Below, one piece after another: positions 38,883-51,160 of a stretch of DNA of 64,000 nucleotides. Source of the DNA: Megalopta genalis (lineage: Eukaryota > Arthropoda > Insecta > Hymenoptera > Halictidae); the NCBI RefSeq assembly GCF_051020955.1, contig NW_027477131.1:31803-95802 (forward strand), given 5' to 3'. The translations under genes were made by a program, and so were the position numbers. The notes under the pieces were generated by a model. The model searched no databases, was not told the origin of the DNA, and saw nothing but the letters and a program-made list of their open reading frames with translations. Positions within the stretch are counted from its first letter, which is position 1. The number at the start of each line of letters is the position of its first letter.

Positions 38883-40732
38883 ATCTACTTCGCACTGATT
38901 TGAAGCTAAATCATGTGTTTCGCATGGATTTGAAGCTAACTCGTTTGTTTCGCATGCTGTTGAATCTAAATCATGTATATCACAAGTATTTGAAGCTATA
39001 TCATATGTTTCGCATGGATTCGAAGATAACCCTTCTAATTCGAATTGATTTGAAGCTAAATCATGTGTTTCGCATGGATTTGAAGCTAAACTCGTTTTTT
39101 TCGCATGCAGTTGAAGCTAAATCATGTACATCACAAGTATTTGAAGCTAAACCGTTTGTCGCATGCATTCGAAGATAATCCATCTACTTCGCATTAATTT
39201 GAAGCTAAATCATGTGTTTCGCTTGGCTTTGAAGATAACTCGTTTGTTTCGCATGCTGTTGAAGCTAAATCATTGTATATCACAAGTATTTGAAGCTAAA
39301 CCATTTGTTTCGCATGGATTCGAAGATAAGCCTCCTACTTCGCATTGATTTGAAGCTAAATCATGTGTTTCGCATGGATTTGAAGCTAACTCGTTTGTTT
39401 CGCATGCAGTTGAAGCTGAACCATGTATATCACAAGTATTTGAAGCTAAACTATTCGTTTCGCATGGATTCGAAAATCAGCCTTCTACTTCGCATTGATT
39501 TGAAGATAAATCATGTGTTTCGCATGGATTTGAAGCTAACTCGTTTTTTTCGCATGCAGTTGAAGCTAAATCATGTACATCACAAGTATTTGAAGCTAAA
39601 CCATTTGTTTCGCATGGATTCGAAGATAATCCATGTTCTTCGCATTCATTTGAAGCTAAATCATGTGTTTCGCATGGATTTGAAGCTAACTCGTTTGTTT
39701 CGCATGCAGTTGAAGCTGAACCATGTATATCACAAGTATTTGAAGCTAAACTATTCGTTTCGCATGGATTCGAAGGTAAGCCTTCCACTTCGCATTGATT
39801 TGAAGATAAATCATGTGTTTCGCATGGATTTGAAGTTAAAACGTTTGTTTCGCATGCAGGTGAAGCTAAATCATGTATATCACAAGTATTTGCAGCTAAA
39901 CCATTTGTTTCGCATGGATTCGAAGATAAGTCTCCTACTTCGCATTGATTTGAAGCTAAATCATGTGTTTCGCATGGATTCGAAGCTAACTCGTTTGTTT
40001 CGCATGCAGTTGAAGCTGAACCATGTATATCACAAGTATTTGAAGCTAAACTATTCGTTTCGCATGGATTCGAAGGTAAGCCTTCCACTTCACATTGATT
40101 TGAAGCTAAATCATGTGTTTCGCATGGGTTTGAAGTTAACTCGTTGTTTCGCATGCAGTTGAAGCTAAATCATGTATATCACAAGTATTTGAAGCCAAAC
40201 CATTTGCTTCGCATGGATTCGAAAATCAGCCTTCTACTTCGCATAGATTTGAAGCTAAATCATGTGTTTCGCATGGATTTGAGTCTAACTCGCTTGTTTC
40301 GCATGCTGTTGAAGCTAAATCAAGTGTATCACAAGTATTTGAAGCGAAATCATTTGCTTCGCATGGATTCGAAAATCAGCCTTCTACTTCGCATTGATTA
40401 GATGCTAAATCATGTGTTTCGCATGGATTTGAAGCTAACTCGTTTTTTTAGCATGCAGTTGATGCTAAATCATGTATATCACAAGTATTTGCAGCTAAAC
40501 CATTTGTTTCGCATGGATTGGAAGATAACCCTTCTACTTCGCATTGATTTGAAGATAAATCATGTGTTTCGCATGGATTTGAATCCAACTCGTTTGTTTC
40601 GCATGCTGTTGGAACTAAATCATGTATATCACAAGTATTTGAAGCTACATCATTTGTTTCGCATTTATTCGAAGATAACCCTTCTACATCGCATTGATTT
40701 GAAGCTAAATCATGTGTTTCGCATGGAATTGG
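38883..40732 (+). repeat. 1.85-kb duplicated block, copy 2
   Basis: This is the second copy, 3,148 bp downstream of 35735-37585. It carries a 1-bp loss near 40,144 (ACTCGTTGTTTCGC), which is inherited by the 5.5-kb duplication at 45,694. The single-base loss is therefore older than that duplication and is not a sequencing slip. Copies then diverge at an A monomer reading GGAATTGGATC, where copy 1 has GGATTTGAATC. Confidence 0.85.
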
Positions 40733-43700
40733 ATCTAACTCGTTTATTCCGCATGCTGTTGAAGCTAAATCATGTGTATCACAAGTATATGAATCTAATC
40801 CATTTGTTTCGCATGGATTCGAAGATAATCCTTCTACTTCGCATTGATTTGAAACTAAATCATGTGTTTCGCATGGATTTGGATCTAACTCGTTTATTTC
40901 GCATGCTGTTGAAGCTAAATCATGTGTATCACAAGTATATGAATCTAATCCATTTGTTTCGCATGGATTCGAAGATATGCCTTCCACTTCGCATTGATTT
41001 GAAGCTAAATCATGTGTTTCGCATGGATTTGAATCTAACTCGTTCATTTCGCATGCTGTTGAAGCTAAATCATGTATATCACAAGTATTTGCAGCAAAAC
41101 CATTTGTTTCGCATGGATTCGAAGATAACCCTTCTACTTCGCATTGATTTGAAGCTAAATCATGTGTTTCGCATGGATTTGAATCTAACTCGTTTGTTTC
41201 GCATGCTGTTGAAGCTAAATCAAGTGTATCACAAGTATTTGAAGCCAAACCATTTGCTTCGCATGGATTCGAAAATCAGCCTTCTACTTCGCATTGATTA
41301 GATGCTAAATCATGTGTTTCGCATGGATTTGAAGCTAACTCGTTTTTTTCGCATGCAGTTGAAGCTAAATCATGTACATCACAAGTATTTGCAGCTAAAC
41401 AATCTGTTTCGCATGGATTCGAAGATAACCCTTCTACTTCGCATTGATTTGAAGATAAATCATGTGTTTCGCATGGATTTGAATCCAACTCGTTTGTTTC
41501 GCATGCTGTTGGAACTAAATCATGTATATCACAAGTATTTGAAGCTATATCATATGTTTCGCATGGATTCGAAGATAACCCTTCTAATTCGAATTGATTT
41601 GAAGCTAAATCATGTGTTTCGCATGGATTTGGATCTAACTCGTTTATTTCGCATGCTGTTGAAGCTAAATCATGTGTATCACAAGTATATGAATCTAATC
41701 CATTTGTTTCGCATGGATTCGAAGATATGCCTTCCACTTCGCATTGATTTGAAGCTAAATCATGTGTTTCGCATGGATTTGAATCTAACTCGTTCATTTC
41801 GCATGCTGTTGAAGCTAAATCATGTATATCACAAGTTTATGAAGCTAATCCATTTGTTTCGCATGTATTCGAAGATAAGCCATCTACTTCGCATTGATTT
41901 GAAGCTAAATCATGTATTTCGCATGGATTTGAATCTAACTCGTTTGTTACGCATGCTGTTGAAGTTAAATCATGTATATCACAAGTATTTGAAGCTAAAC
42001 CATTTGTTTCGCATGGATTCGAAGATAATCCATCTACTTCGCATTGATTTGAAGCTAAATCATGTGTTTCGCATGGATTTGAAGCTAACTCGTTTGTTTC
42101 GCATGCTGTTGAATCTAAATCATGTATATCACAAGTATTTGAAGCTATATCATATGTTTCGCATGGATTCGAAGATAACCCTTCTAATTCGAATTGATTT
42201 GAAGCTAAATCATGTGTTTCGCATGGATTTGAAGCTAAACTCGTTTTTTTCGCATGCAGTTGAAGCTAAATCATGTACATCACAAGTATTTGAAGCTAAA
42301 CCACTTGTCGCATGCATTCGAAGATAATCCATCTACTTCGCATTAATTTGAAGCTAAATCATGTGTTTCGCTTGGCTTTGAAGATAACTCGTTTGTTTCG
42401 CATGCTGTTGAAGCTAAATCATGTATATCACAAGTATTTGAAGATAAACCATTTGTTTCGCATGGATTCGAAGATAATCCATCTACTTCGCATTGATTTG
42501 AAGCTAAATCATGTGTTTCGCATGGATTTGAAGCTAACTCGTTTGTTTCGCATGCTGTTGAATCTAAATCATGTATATCACAAGTATTTGAAGTTATATC
42601 ATATGATTCGCATGGATTCGAAGATAACCCTTCTAATTCGAATTGATTTGAAGCTAAATCATGTGTTTCGCATGGATTTGAAGCTACACTCGTTTTTTTC
42701 GCATGCAGTTGAAGCTAAATCATGTATATCACAAGTATTTGCAGCTAAACCATTTGTTTCGCATGGATTCGAAGATAATCCATCTACTTCGCATTGATTT
42801 GAAGCTAAATCATGTGTTTCGCATGGATTTGAAGTTAACTCGTTTGTTTCGCATGCAGTTGAAGCTAAATCATGTATATCACAAGTATTTGAAGCCAAAC
42901 CATTTGCTTCGCATGGATTCGAAGATAACCCTTCTACTTCTCATTGATTTCAAGTTAAATCATGTGTTTCGCATGGATTTGAATCTAACTCGTTTATTTC
43001 GTATGCTGTTGAAGCTAAATCATGTATATCACAAGTTTATGAAGCTAATCCATTTGTTCCGCATGTATTCGAAGATAAGCCATCTACTTCGCATTGATTT
43101 GAAGCTAAATCATGTGTTTCGCATGGATTTGAATCTAACTCGTTTGTTACGCATGCTGTTGAAGTTAAATCATGTATATCACAAGTATTTGAAGATAAAC
43201 CATTTGTTTCGCATGAATTCAAAGATAATCCATCTACTTCGCATTGATTTGAAGCTAAATCATGTGTTTCGCATGGATTTGAAGCTAACTCGTTTGTTTC
43301 GCATGCTGTTGAATCTAAATCATGTATATCACAAGTATTTGAAGCTATATCATATGTTTCGCATGGATTCGAAGATAACCCTTCTAATTCGAATTGATTT
43401 GAAGCTAAATCATGTGTTTCGCATGGATTTGAAGCTAAACTCGTTTTTTTCGCATGGATTCGAAGATAACCCTTCTAATTCGAATTGATTTGAAGCTAAA
43501 TCATGTGTTTCGCATGGATTCGAAGATAACCCTTCTACTTCGCATTGATTTGAAACTAAATCATGTGTTTCGCATGGATTTGAGTCTAACTCGTTTGTTT
43601 CGCATGCTGTTGAAGCTAAATCATTGTATATCACAAGTATTTGAAGCTAAACCATTTGTTTCGCATGGATTCGAAGATATGCCTTCCACTTCGCATTGAT

Positions 43701-45449
43701 TTGAAGCTAAATCATGTGTTTCGCATGGATTTGAATCTAACTCGTTCATTTCGCATGCTGTTGAAGCTAAATCATGTATATCACAAGTATTTGCAGCTAA
43801 ACCATTTGTTTCGCATGGATTCGAAGATAACCCTTCTACTTCGCATTGATTTGAAGATAAATCATGTGTTTCGCATGGATTTGAAGCTAACTCGTTTTTT
43901 TCGCATGCAGTTGAAGCTAAATCATGTACATCACAAGTATTTGAATCTAAACCATTTGTTTCGCATGGATTCGAAGATAATCCATGTTCTTCGCATTCAT
44001 TTGAAGCTAAATCATGTGTTTCGCATGGATTTGAAGCTAACTCGTTTGTTTCGCATGCAGTTGAAGCTAAATCATGTATATCAAAAGTATTTGTAGCCAA
44101 ACCATTTGCTTCGCATGGATTCGAAAATCAGCCTTGTACTTCGCATTGATTAGATGCTAAATCATGTGTTTCGCATGGATTTGAAGCTAACTCGTTTTTT
44201 TCGCATGCAGTTGAAGCTAAATCATCTACATCACAAGTATTTGAAGCTAAACCATTTGTTTCGCATGGATTCGAAGATAATCCATGTTCTTCGCATTCAT
44301 TTGAAGCTAAATCATGTGTTTCGATTGGATTTGAAGATAACTCGTTTGTTTCGCATGCTGTTAAAGCTAAATCATGTATATCACAAGTATTTGAAGCTAT
44401 ATCATATGTTTCGCATGGATTCCAAGATAACCCTTCTAATTCGCATTAATTTGAAGCAAAATCATGTGTTTCGCATGGATTTGAAGCTAACTCGTTTGCT
44501 TCGCATGCTGTTGAAGCTAAATCATGTATATCACAAGTATTTGAAGCTAAACCATTTGTTTCGCATGGATTCGAAGATAAGCCTCCTACTTCGCATTGAT
44601 TTGAAGCTAAATCATGTGTTCGCACGGATTTGAAGCTAACTCGTTTTTTTTGCATGCAGTTGAAGCTGAATCATGTATATCACAAGTATTTGCAGTTAAA
44701 CCATTTGTTTCGCATGGATTCGAAGACAAGCCTTCTACTTCGCATTGATTTCAAGTTAAATCATGTGTTTCGCATGGATTTGAATCTAACTCGTTTATTT
44801 CGTATGCTGTTGAAGCTAAATCATGTATATCACAAGTTTATGAAGCTAATCCATTTGTTTCGCATGTATTCGAAGATAAGCCATCTACTTCGCATTGATT
44901 TGAAGCTAAATCATGTATTTCGCATGGATTTGAATCTAACTCGTTTGTTACGCATGCTGTTGAAGTTAAATCATGTATATCACAAGTATTTGAAGATAAA
45001 CCATTTGTTTCGCATGGATTCGAAGATAATCCATCTACTTCGCATTGATTTGAAGCTAAATCATGTGTTTCGCATGGATTTGAAGCTAACTCGTTTGTTT
45101 CGCATGCTGTTGAATCTAAATCATGTATATCACAAGTATTTGAAGCTATATCATATGTTTCGCATGGATTCGAAGATAACCCTTCTAATTCGAATTGATT
45201 TGAAGCTAAATCATGTGTTTCGCATGGATTTGAAGCTAAACTCGTTTTTTTCGCATGCAGTTGAAGCTAAATCATGTACATCACAAGTATTTGAAGCTAA
45301 ACCATTTGTCGCATGCATTCGAAGATAATCCATCTACTTCGCATTGATTTGAAGCTAAATCATGTGTTTCGCATGGATTTGAATCTAACTCGTTTGTTTC
45401 GCATGCTGTTGAATCTAAATCATGTATATCACAAGTATTTGAAGCCAAA
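39901..45449 (+). repeat. 5.5-kb tandem duplication, copy 1
   Basis: This segment of 37 units (5,549 bp) is repeated immediately downstream as 45450-50691. The offset is 5,549 bp up to about 41,050, and 5,249 bp from about 41,350, so the second copy lacks an exact 300-bp (two-unit) stretch. Even private quirks are shared, such as the 1-bp loss at 40,144, the rearranged junction at 43.4 kb, GAAGACAAGCC at 44.7 kb and CGCACGG at 44.6 kb. The only difference I saw in several kilobases was AACTCG versus ATCTCG near 43,888 and 49,137. The duplication must be very young, or is an assembly artefact. Confidence 0.92.
43431..43555 (+). repeat. Rearranged monomer order: B/D and A/D hybrid monomers
   Basis: The normal A-B-C-D-E order is broken. 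A B monomer start (CTAAACTCGTTTTTTTCGC) runs straight into a D end (ATGGATTCGAAG), followed by E, then an A start that also runs into a D end, then E again. The first join skips 60 bp and the second 90 bp, together one 150-bp unit, so the downstream phase is unchanged. Copies near 52,440 and 62,030 have the regular order here, so the hybrid form is derived. Confidence 0.85.
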
Positions 45450-45996
45450 CCATTTGTTTCGCATGGATTCGAAGATAAGTCTCCTACTTCGCATTGATTT
45501 GAAGCTAAATCATGTGTTTCGCATGGATTCGAAGCTAACTCGTTTGTTTCGCATGCAGTTGAAGCTGAACCATGTATATCACAAGTATTTGAAGCTAAAC
45601 TATTCGTTTCGCATGGATTCGAAGGTAAGCCTTCCACTTCACATTGATTTGAAGCTAAATCATGTGTTTCGCATGGGTTTGAAGTTAACTCGTTGTTTCG
45701 CATGCAGTTGAAGCTAAATCATGTATATCACAAGTATTTGAAGCCAAACCATTTGCTTCGCATGGATTCGAAAATCAGCCTTCTACTTCGCATAGATTTG
45801 AAGCTAAATCATGTGTTTCGCATGGATTTGAGTCTAACTCGCTTGTTTCGCATGCTGTTGAAGCTAAATCAAGTGTATCACAAGTATTTGAAGCGAAATC
45901 ATTTGCTTCGCATGGATTCGAAAATCAGCCTTCTACTTCGCATTGATTAGATGCTAAATCATGTGTTTCGCATGGATTTGAAGCTAACTCGTTTTT

Positions 45997-47046
45997 TTAG
46001 CATGCAGTTGATGCTAAATCATGTATATCACAAGTATTTGCAGCTAAACCATTTGTTTCGCATGGATTGGAAGATAACCCTTCTACTTCGCATTGATTTG
46101 AAGATAAATCATGTGTTTCGCATGGATTTGAATCCAACTCGTTTGTTTCGCATGCTGTTGGAACTAAATCATGTATATCACAAGTATTTGAAGCTACATC
46201 ATTTGTTTCGCATTTATTCGAAGATAACCCTTCTACATCGCATTGATTTGAAGCTAAATCATGTGTTTCGCATGGAATTGGATCTAACTCGTTTATTCCG
46301 CATGCTGTTGAAGCTAAATCATGTGTATCACAAGTATATGAATCTAATCCATTTGTTTCGCATGGATTCGAAGATAATCCTTCTACTTCGCATTGATTTG
46401 AAACTAAATCATGTGTTTCGCATGGATTTGGATCTAACTCGTTTATTTCGCATGCTGTTGAAGCTAAATCATGTGTATCACAAGTATATGAATCTAATCC
46501 ATTTGTTTCGCATGGATTCGAAGATATGCCTTCCACTTCGCATTGATTTGAAGCTAAATCATGTGTTTCGCATGGATTTGAATCTAACTCGTTCATTTCG
46601 CATGCAGTTGAAGCTAAATCATGTACATCACAAGTATTTGCAGCTAAACAATCTGTTTCGCATGGATTCGAAGATAACCCTTCTACTTCGCATTGATTTG
46701 AAGATAAATCATGTGTTTCGCATGGATTTGAATCCAACTCGTTTGTTTCGCATGCTGTTGGAACTAAATCATGTATATCACAAGTATTTGAAGCTATATC
46801 ATATGTTTCGCATGGATTCGAAGATAACCCTTCTAATTCGAATTGATTTGAAGCTAAATCATGTGTTTCGCATGGATTTGGATCTAACTCGTTTATTTCG
46901 CATGCTGTTGAAGCTAAATCATGTGTATCACAAGTATATGAATCTAATCCATTTGTTTCGCATGGATTCGAAGATATGCCTTCCACTTCGCATTGATTTG
47001 AAGCTAAATCATGTGTTTCGCATGGATTTGAATCTAACTCGTTCAT
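45997..47046 (-). other. Longest minus-strand open frame of the repeat (349 codons), decapeptide with periodic Cys
   Basis: The frame reads as a ten-residue repeat of the type NPCETHDLAS, acidic, with Cys at every tenth residue and Leu-Ala-Ser or Leu-Ser-Ser spacers. Equivalent stretches are at 18048-18902, 20748-21602 and 22848-23702 (284 codons each), 28553-29401 (282) and 40448-41248 (266). The consensus 150-bp unit has no stop in this frame. It is broken by recurrent variants: GATCAG or AATCAG in E (TTA to TGA), GTTTAAGC in B (TCA to TAA), GATTTCAAG in A (TCA to TGA), and by the 29-, 31- and 28-nt monomers. No start region, signal sequence or unique terminus exists. I do not call a gene; at most the repeat could descend from a coding minisatellite. 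Confidence 0.6.
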
Positions 47047-48679
47047 TTCGCATGCTGTTGAAGCTAAATCATGTATATCACAAGTTTATGAAGCTAATCC
47101 ATTTGTTTCGCATGTATTCGAAGATAAGCCATCTACTTCGCATTGATTTGAAGCTAAATCATGTATTTCGCATGGATTTGAATCTAACTCGTTTGTTACG
47201 CATGCTGTTGAAGTTAAATCATGTATATCACAAGTATTTGAAGCTAAACCATTTGTTTCGCATGGATTCGAAGATAATCCATCTACTTCGCATTGATTTG
47301 AAGCTAAATCATGTGTTTCGCATGGATTTGAAGCTAACTCGTTTGTTTCGCATGCTGTTGAATCTAAATCATGTATATCACAAGTATTTGAAGCTATATC
47401 ATATGTTTCGCATGGATTCGAAGATAACCCTTCTAATTCGAATTGATTTGAAGCTAAATCATGTGTTTCGCATGGATTTGAAGCTAAACTCGTTTTTTTC
47501 GCATGCAGTTGAAGCTAAATCATGTACATCACAAGTATTTGAAGCTAAACCACTTGTCGCATGCATTCGAAGATAATCCATCTACTTCGCATTAATTTGA
47601 AGCTAAATCATGTGTTTCGCTTGGCTTTGAAGATAACTCGTTTGTTTCGCATGCTGTTGAAGCTAAATCATGTATATCACAAGTATTTGAAGATAAACCA
47701 TTTGTTTCGCATGGATTCGAAGATAATCCATCTACTTCGCATTGATTTGAAGCTAAATCATGTGTTTCGCATGGATTTGAAGCTAACTCGTTTGTTTCGC
47801 ATGCTGTTGAATCTAAATCATGTATATCACAAGTATTTGAAGTTATATCATATGATTCGCATGGATTCGAAGATAACCCTTCTAATTCGAATTGATTTGA
47901 AGCTAAATCATGTGTTTCGCATGGATTTGAAGCTACACTCGTTTTTTTCGCATGCAGTTGAAGCTAAATCATGTATATCACAAGTATTTGCAGCTAAACC
48001 ATTTGTTTCGCATGGATTCGAAGATAATCCATCTACTTCGCATTGATTTGAAGCTAAATCATGTGTTTCGCATGGATTTGAAGTTAACTCGTTTGTTTCG
48101 CATGCAGTTGAAGCTAAATCATGTATATCACAAGTATTTGAAGCCAAACCATTTGCTTCGCATGGATTCGAAGATAACCCTTCTACTTCTCATTGATTTC
48201 AAGTTAAATCATGTGTTTCGCATGGATTTGAATCTAACTCGTTTATTTCGTATGCTGTTGAAGCTAAATCATGTATATCACAAGTTTATGAAGCTAATCC
48301 ATTTGTTCCGCATGTATTCGAAGATAAGCCATCTACTTCGCATTGATTTGAAGCTAAATCATGTGTTTCGCATGGATTTGAATCTAACTCGTTTGTTACG
48401 CATGCTGTTGAAGTTAAATCATGTATATCACAAGTATTTGAAGATAAACCATTTGTTTCGCATGAATTCAAAGATAATCCATCTACTTCGCATTGATTTG
48501 AAGCTAAATCATGTGTTTCGCATGGATTTGAAGCTAACTCGTTTGTTTCGCATGCTGTTGAATCTAAATCATGTATATCACAAGTATTTGAAGCTATATC
48601 ATATGTTTCGCATGGATTCGAAGATAACCCTTCTAATTCGAATTGATTTGAAGCTAAATCATGTGTTTCGCATGGATTT

Positions 48680-48804
48680 GAAGCTAAACTCGTTTTTTTC
48701 GCATGGATTCGAAGATAACCCTTCTAATTCGAATTGATTTGAAGCTAAATCATGTGTTTCGCATGGATTCGAAGATAACCCTTCTACTTCGCATTGATTT
48801 GAAA
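48680..48804 (+). repeat. Rearranged monomer order, second copy
   Basis: This repeats the 43431-43555 hybrid junction at +5,249 bp, as expected from the 5.5-kb duplication. Both joins (B start to D end, A start to D end) are the same to the base by eye, so the rearrangement preceded the duplication. Confidence 0.85.
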
Positions 48805-50561
48805 CTAAATCATGTGTTTCGCATGGATTTGAGTCTAACTCGTTTGTTTCGCATGCTGTTGAAGCTAAATCATTGTATATCACAAGTATTTGAAGCTAAA
48901 CCATTTGTTTCGCATGGATTCGAAGATATGCCTTCCACTTCGCATTGATTTGAAGCTAAATCATGTGTTTCGCATGGATTTGAATCTAACTCGTTCATTT
49001 CGCATGCTGTTGAAGCTAAATCATGTATATCACAAGTATTTGCAGCTAAACCATTTGTTTCGCATGGATTCGAAGATAACCCTTCTACTTCGCATTGATT
49101 TGAAGATAAATCATGTGTTTCGCATGGATTTGAAGCTATCTCGTTTTTTTCGCATGCAGTTGAAGCTAAATCATGTACATCACAAGTATTTGAATCTAAA
49201 CCATTTGTTTCGCATGGATTCGAAGATAATCCATGTTCTTCGCATTCATTTGAAGCTAAATCATGTGTTTCGCATGGATTTGAAGCTAACTCGTTTGTTT
49301 CGCATGCAGTTGAAGCTAAATCATGTATATCAAAAGTATTTGTAGCCAAACCATTTGCTTCGCATGGATTCGAAAATCAGCCTTGTACTTCGCATTGATT
49401 AGATGCTAAATCATGTGTTTCGCATGGATTTGAAGCTAACTCGTTTTTTTCGCATGCAGTTGAAGCTAAATCATCTACATCACAAGTATTTGAAGCTAAA
49501 CCATTTGTTTCGCATGGATTCGAAGATAATCCATGTTCTTCGCATTCATTTGAAGCTAAATCATGTGTTTCGATTGGATTTGAAGATAACTCGTTTGTTT
49601 CGCATGCTGTTAAAGCTAAATCATGTATATCACAAGTATTTGAAGCTATATCATATGTTTCGCATGGATTCCAAGATAACCCTTCTAATTCGCATTAATT
49701 TGAAGCAAAATCATGTGTTTCGCATGGATTTGAAGCTAACTCGTTTGCTTCGCATGCTGTTGAAGCTAAATCATGTATATCACAAGTATTTGAAGCTAAA
49801 CCATTTGTTTCGCATGGATTCGAAGATAAGCCTCCTACTTCGCATTGATTTGAAGCTAAATCATGTGTTCGCACGGATTTGAAGCTAACTCGTTTTTTTT
49901 GCATGCAGTTGAAGCTGAATCATGTATATCACAAGTATTTGCAGTTAAACCATTTGTTTCGCATGGATTCGAAGACAAGCCTTCTACTTCGCATTGATTT
50001 CAAGTTAAATCATGTGTTTCGCATGGATTTGAATCTAACTCGTTTATTTCGTATGCTGTTGAAGCTAAATCATGTATATCACAAGTTTATGAAGCTAATC
50101 CATTTGTTTCGCATGTATTCGAAGATAAGCCATCTACTTCGCATTGATTTGAAGCTAAATCATGTATTTCGCATGGATTTGAATCTAACTCGTTTGTTAC
50201 GCATGCTGTTGAAGTTAAATCATGTATATCACAAGTATTTGAAGATAAACCATTTGTTTCGCATGGATTCGAAGATAATCCATCTACTTCGCATTGATTT
50301 GAAGCTAAATCATGTGTTTCGCATGGATTTGAAGCTAACTCGTTTGTTTCGCATGCTGTTGAATCTAAATCATGTATATCACAAGTATTTGAAGCTATAT
50401 CATATGTTTCGCATGGATTCGAAGATAACCCTTCTAATTCGAATTGATTTGAAGCTAAATCATGTGTTTCGCATGGATTTGAAGCTAAACTCGTTTTTTT
50501 CGCATGCAGTTGAAGCTAAATCATGTACATCACAAGTATTTGAAGCTAAACCATTTGTCGC

Positions 50562-51160
50562 ATGCATTCGAAGATAATCCATCTACTTCGCATTGATTTG
50601 AAGCTAAATCATGTGTTTCGCATGGATTTGAATCTAACTCGTTTGTTTCGCATGCTGTTGAATCTAAATCATGTATATCACAAGTATTTGAAGCTATATC
50701 ATATGTTTCGCATGGATTCGAAGATAACCCTTCTAATTCGAATTGATTTGAAGCTAAATCATGTGTTTCGCATGGATTTGAAGCTAAACTCGTTTTTTTC
50801 GCATGCAGTTGAAGCTAAATCATGTACATCACAAGTATTTGAAGCTAAACCATTTGTCGCATGCATTCGAAGATAATCCATCTACTTCGCATTAATTTGA
50901 AGCTAAATCATGTGTTTCGCTTGGCTTTGAAGATAACTCGTTTGTTTCGCATGCTGTTGAAGCTAAATCATGTATATCACAAGTATTTGAAGCTATATCA
51001 TATGTTTCGCATGGATTCGAAGATAACCCTTCTAATTCGCATTGATTTGAAGCTAAATCATGTGTTTCGCTTGGATTTGATGATAACTCGTTTGTTTCGC
51101 ATGCTGTTGAAGCTAAATCATGTATATCACAAATATTTGAAGCTAAACCATTTGTTTCGC
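50562..51160 (+). repeat. 299-bp doublet carrying the 149-bp marker unit
   Basis: Marker units at 50562 and 50861 are 299 bp apart. The same doublet recurs at 54311 and 54610, an offset of 3,749 bp. In the later copy an extra 150-bp unit with the GGATTTGGATC and ATGTGTATCAC variants is inserted at about 54,820-54,970, again a whole unit. Confidence 0.8.

Larger units (their letters stand above)
45450..50691 (+). repeat. 5.2-kb tandem duplication, copy 2
   Basis: This is the second copy of the block at 39901-45449, shorter by 300 bp through an in-register deletion near 46,600 (the B monomer there joins the sequence equivalent to 41,040 directly to that equivalent to 41,340). The pieces 47,952-48,737 and 51,702-52,547 are related at an offset of 3,750 bp, so the block has further partial copies at 51.7-54 kb and, in degraded form, at 61.2-64 kb. 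Confidence 0.92.

Noticed and set aside
43454..43560. Mobile-element insertion at the break of monomer order
   Set aside because: All bases at the break are ordinary B, D, A and E monomer sequence. The break is a recombination joint, not an insertion.
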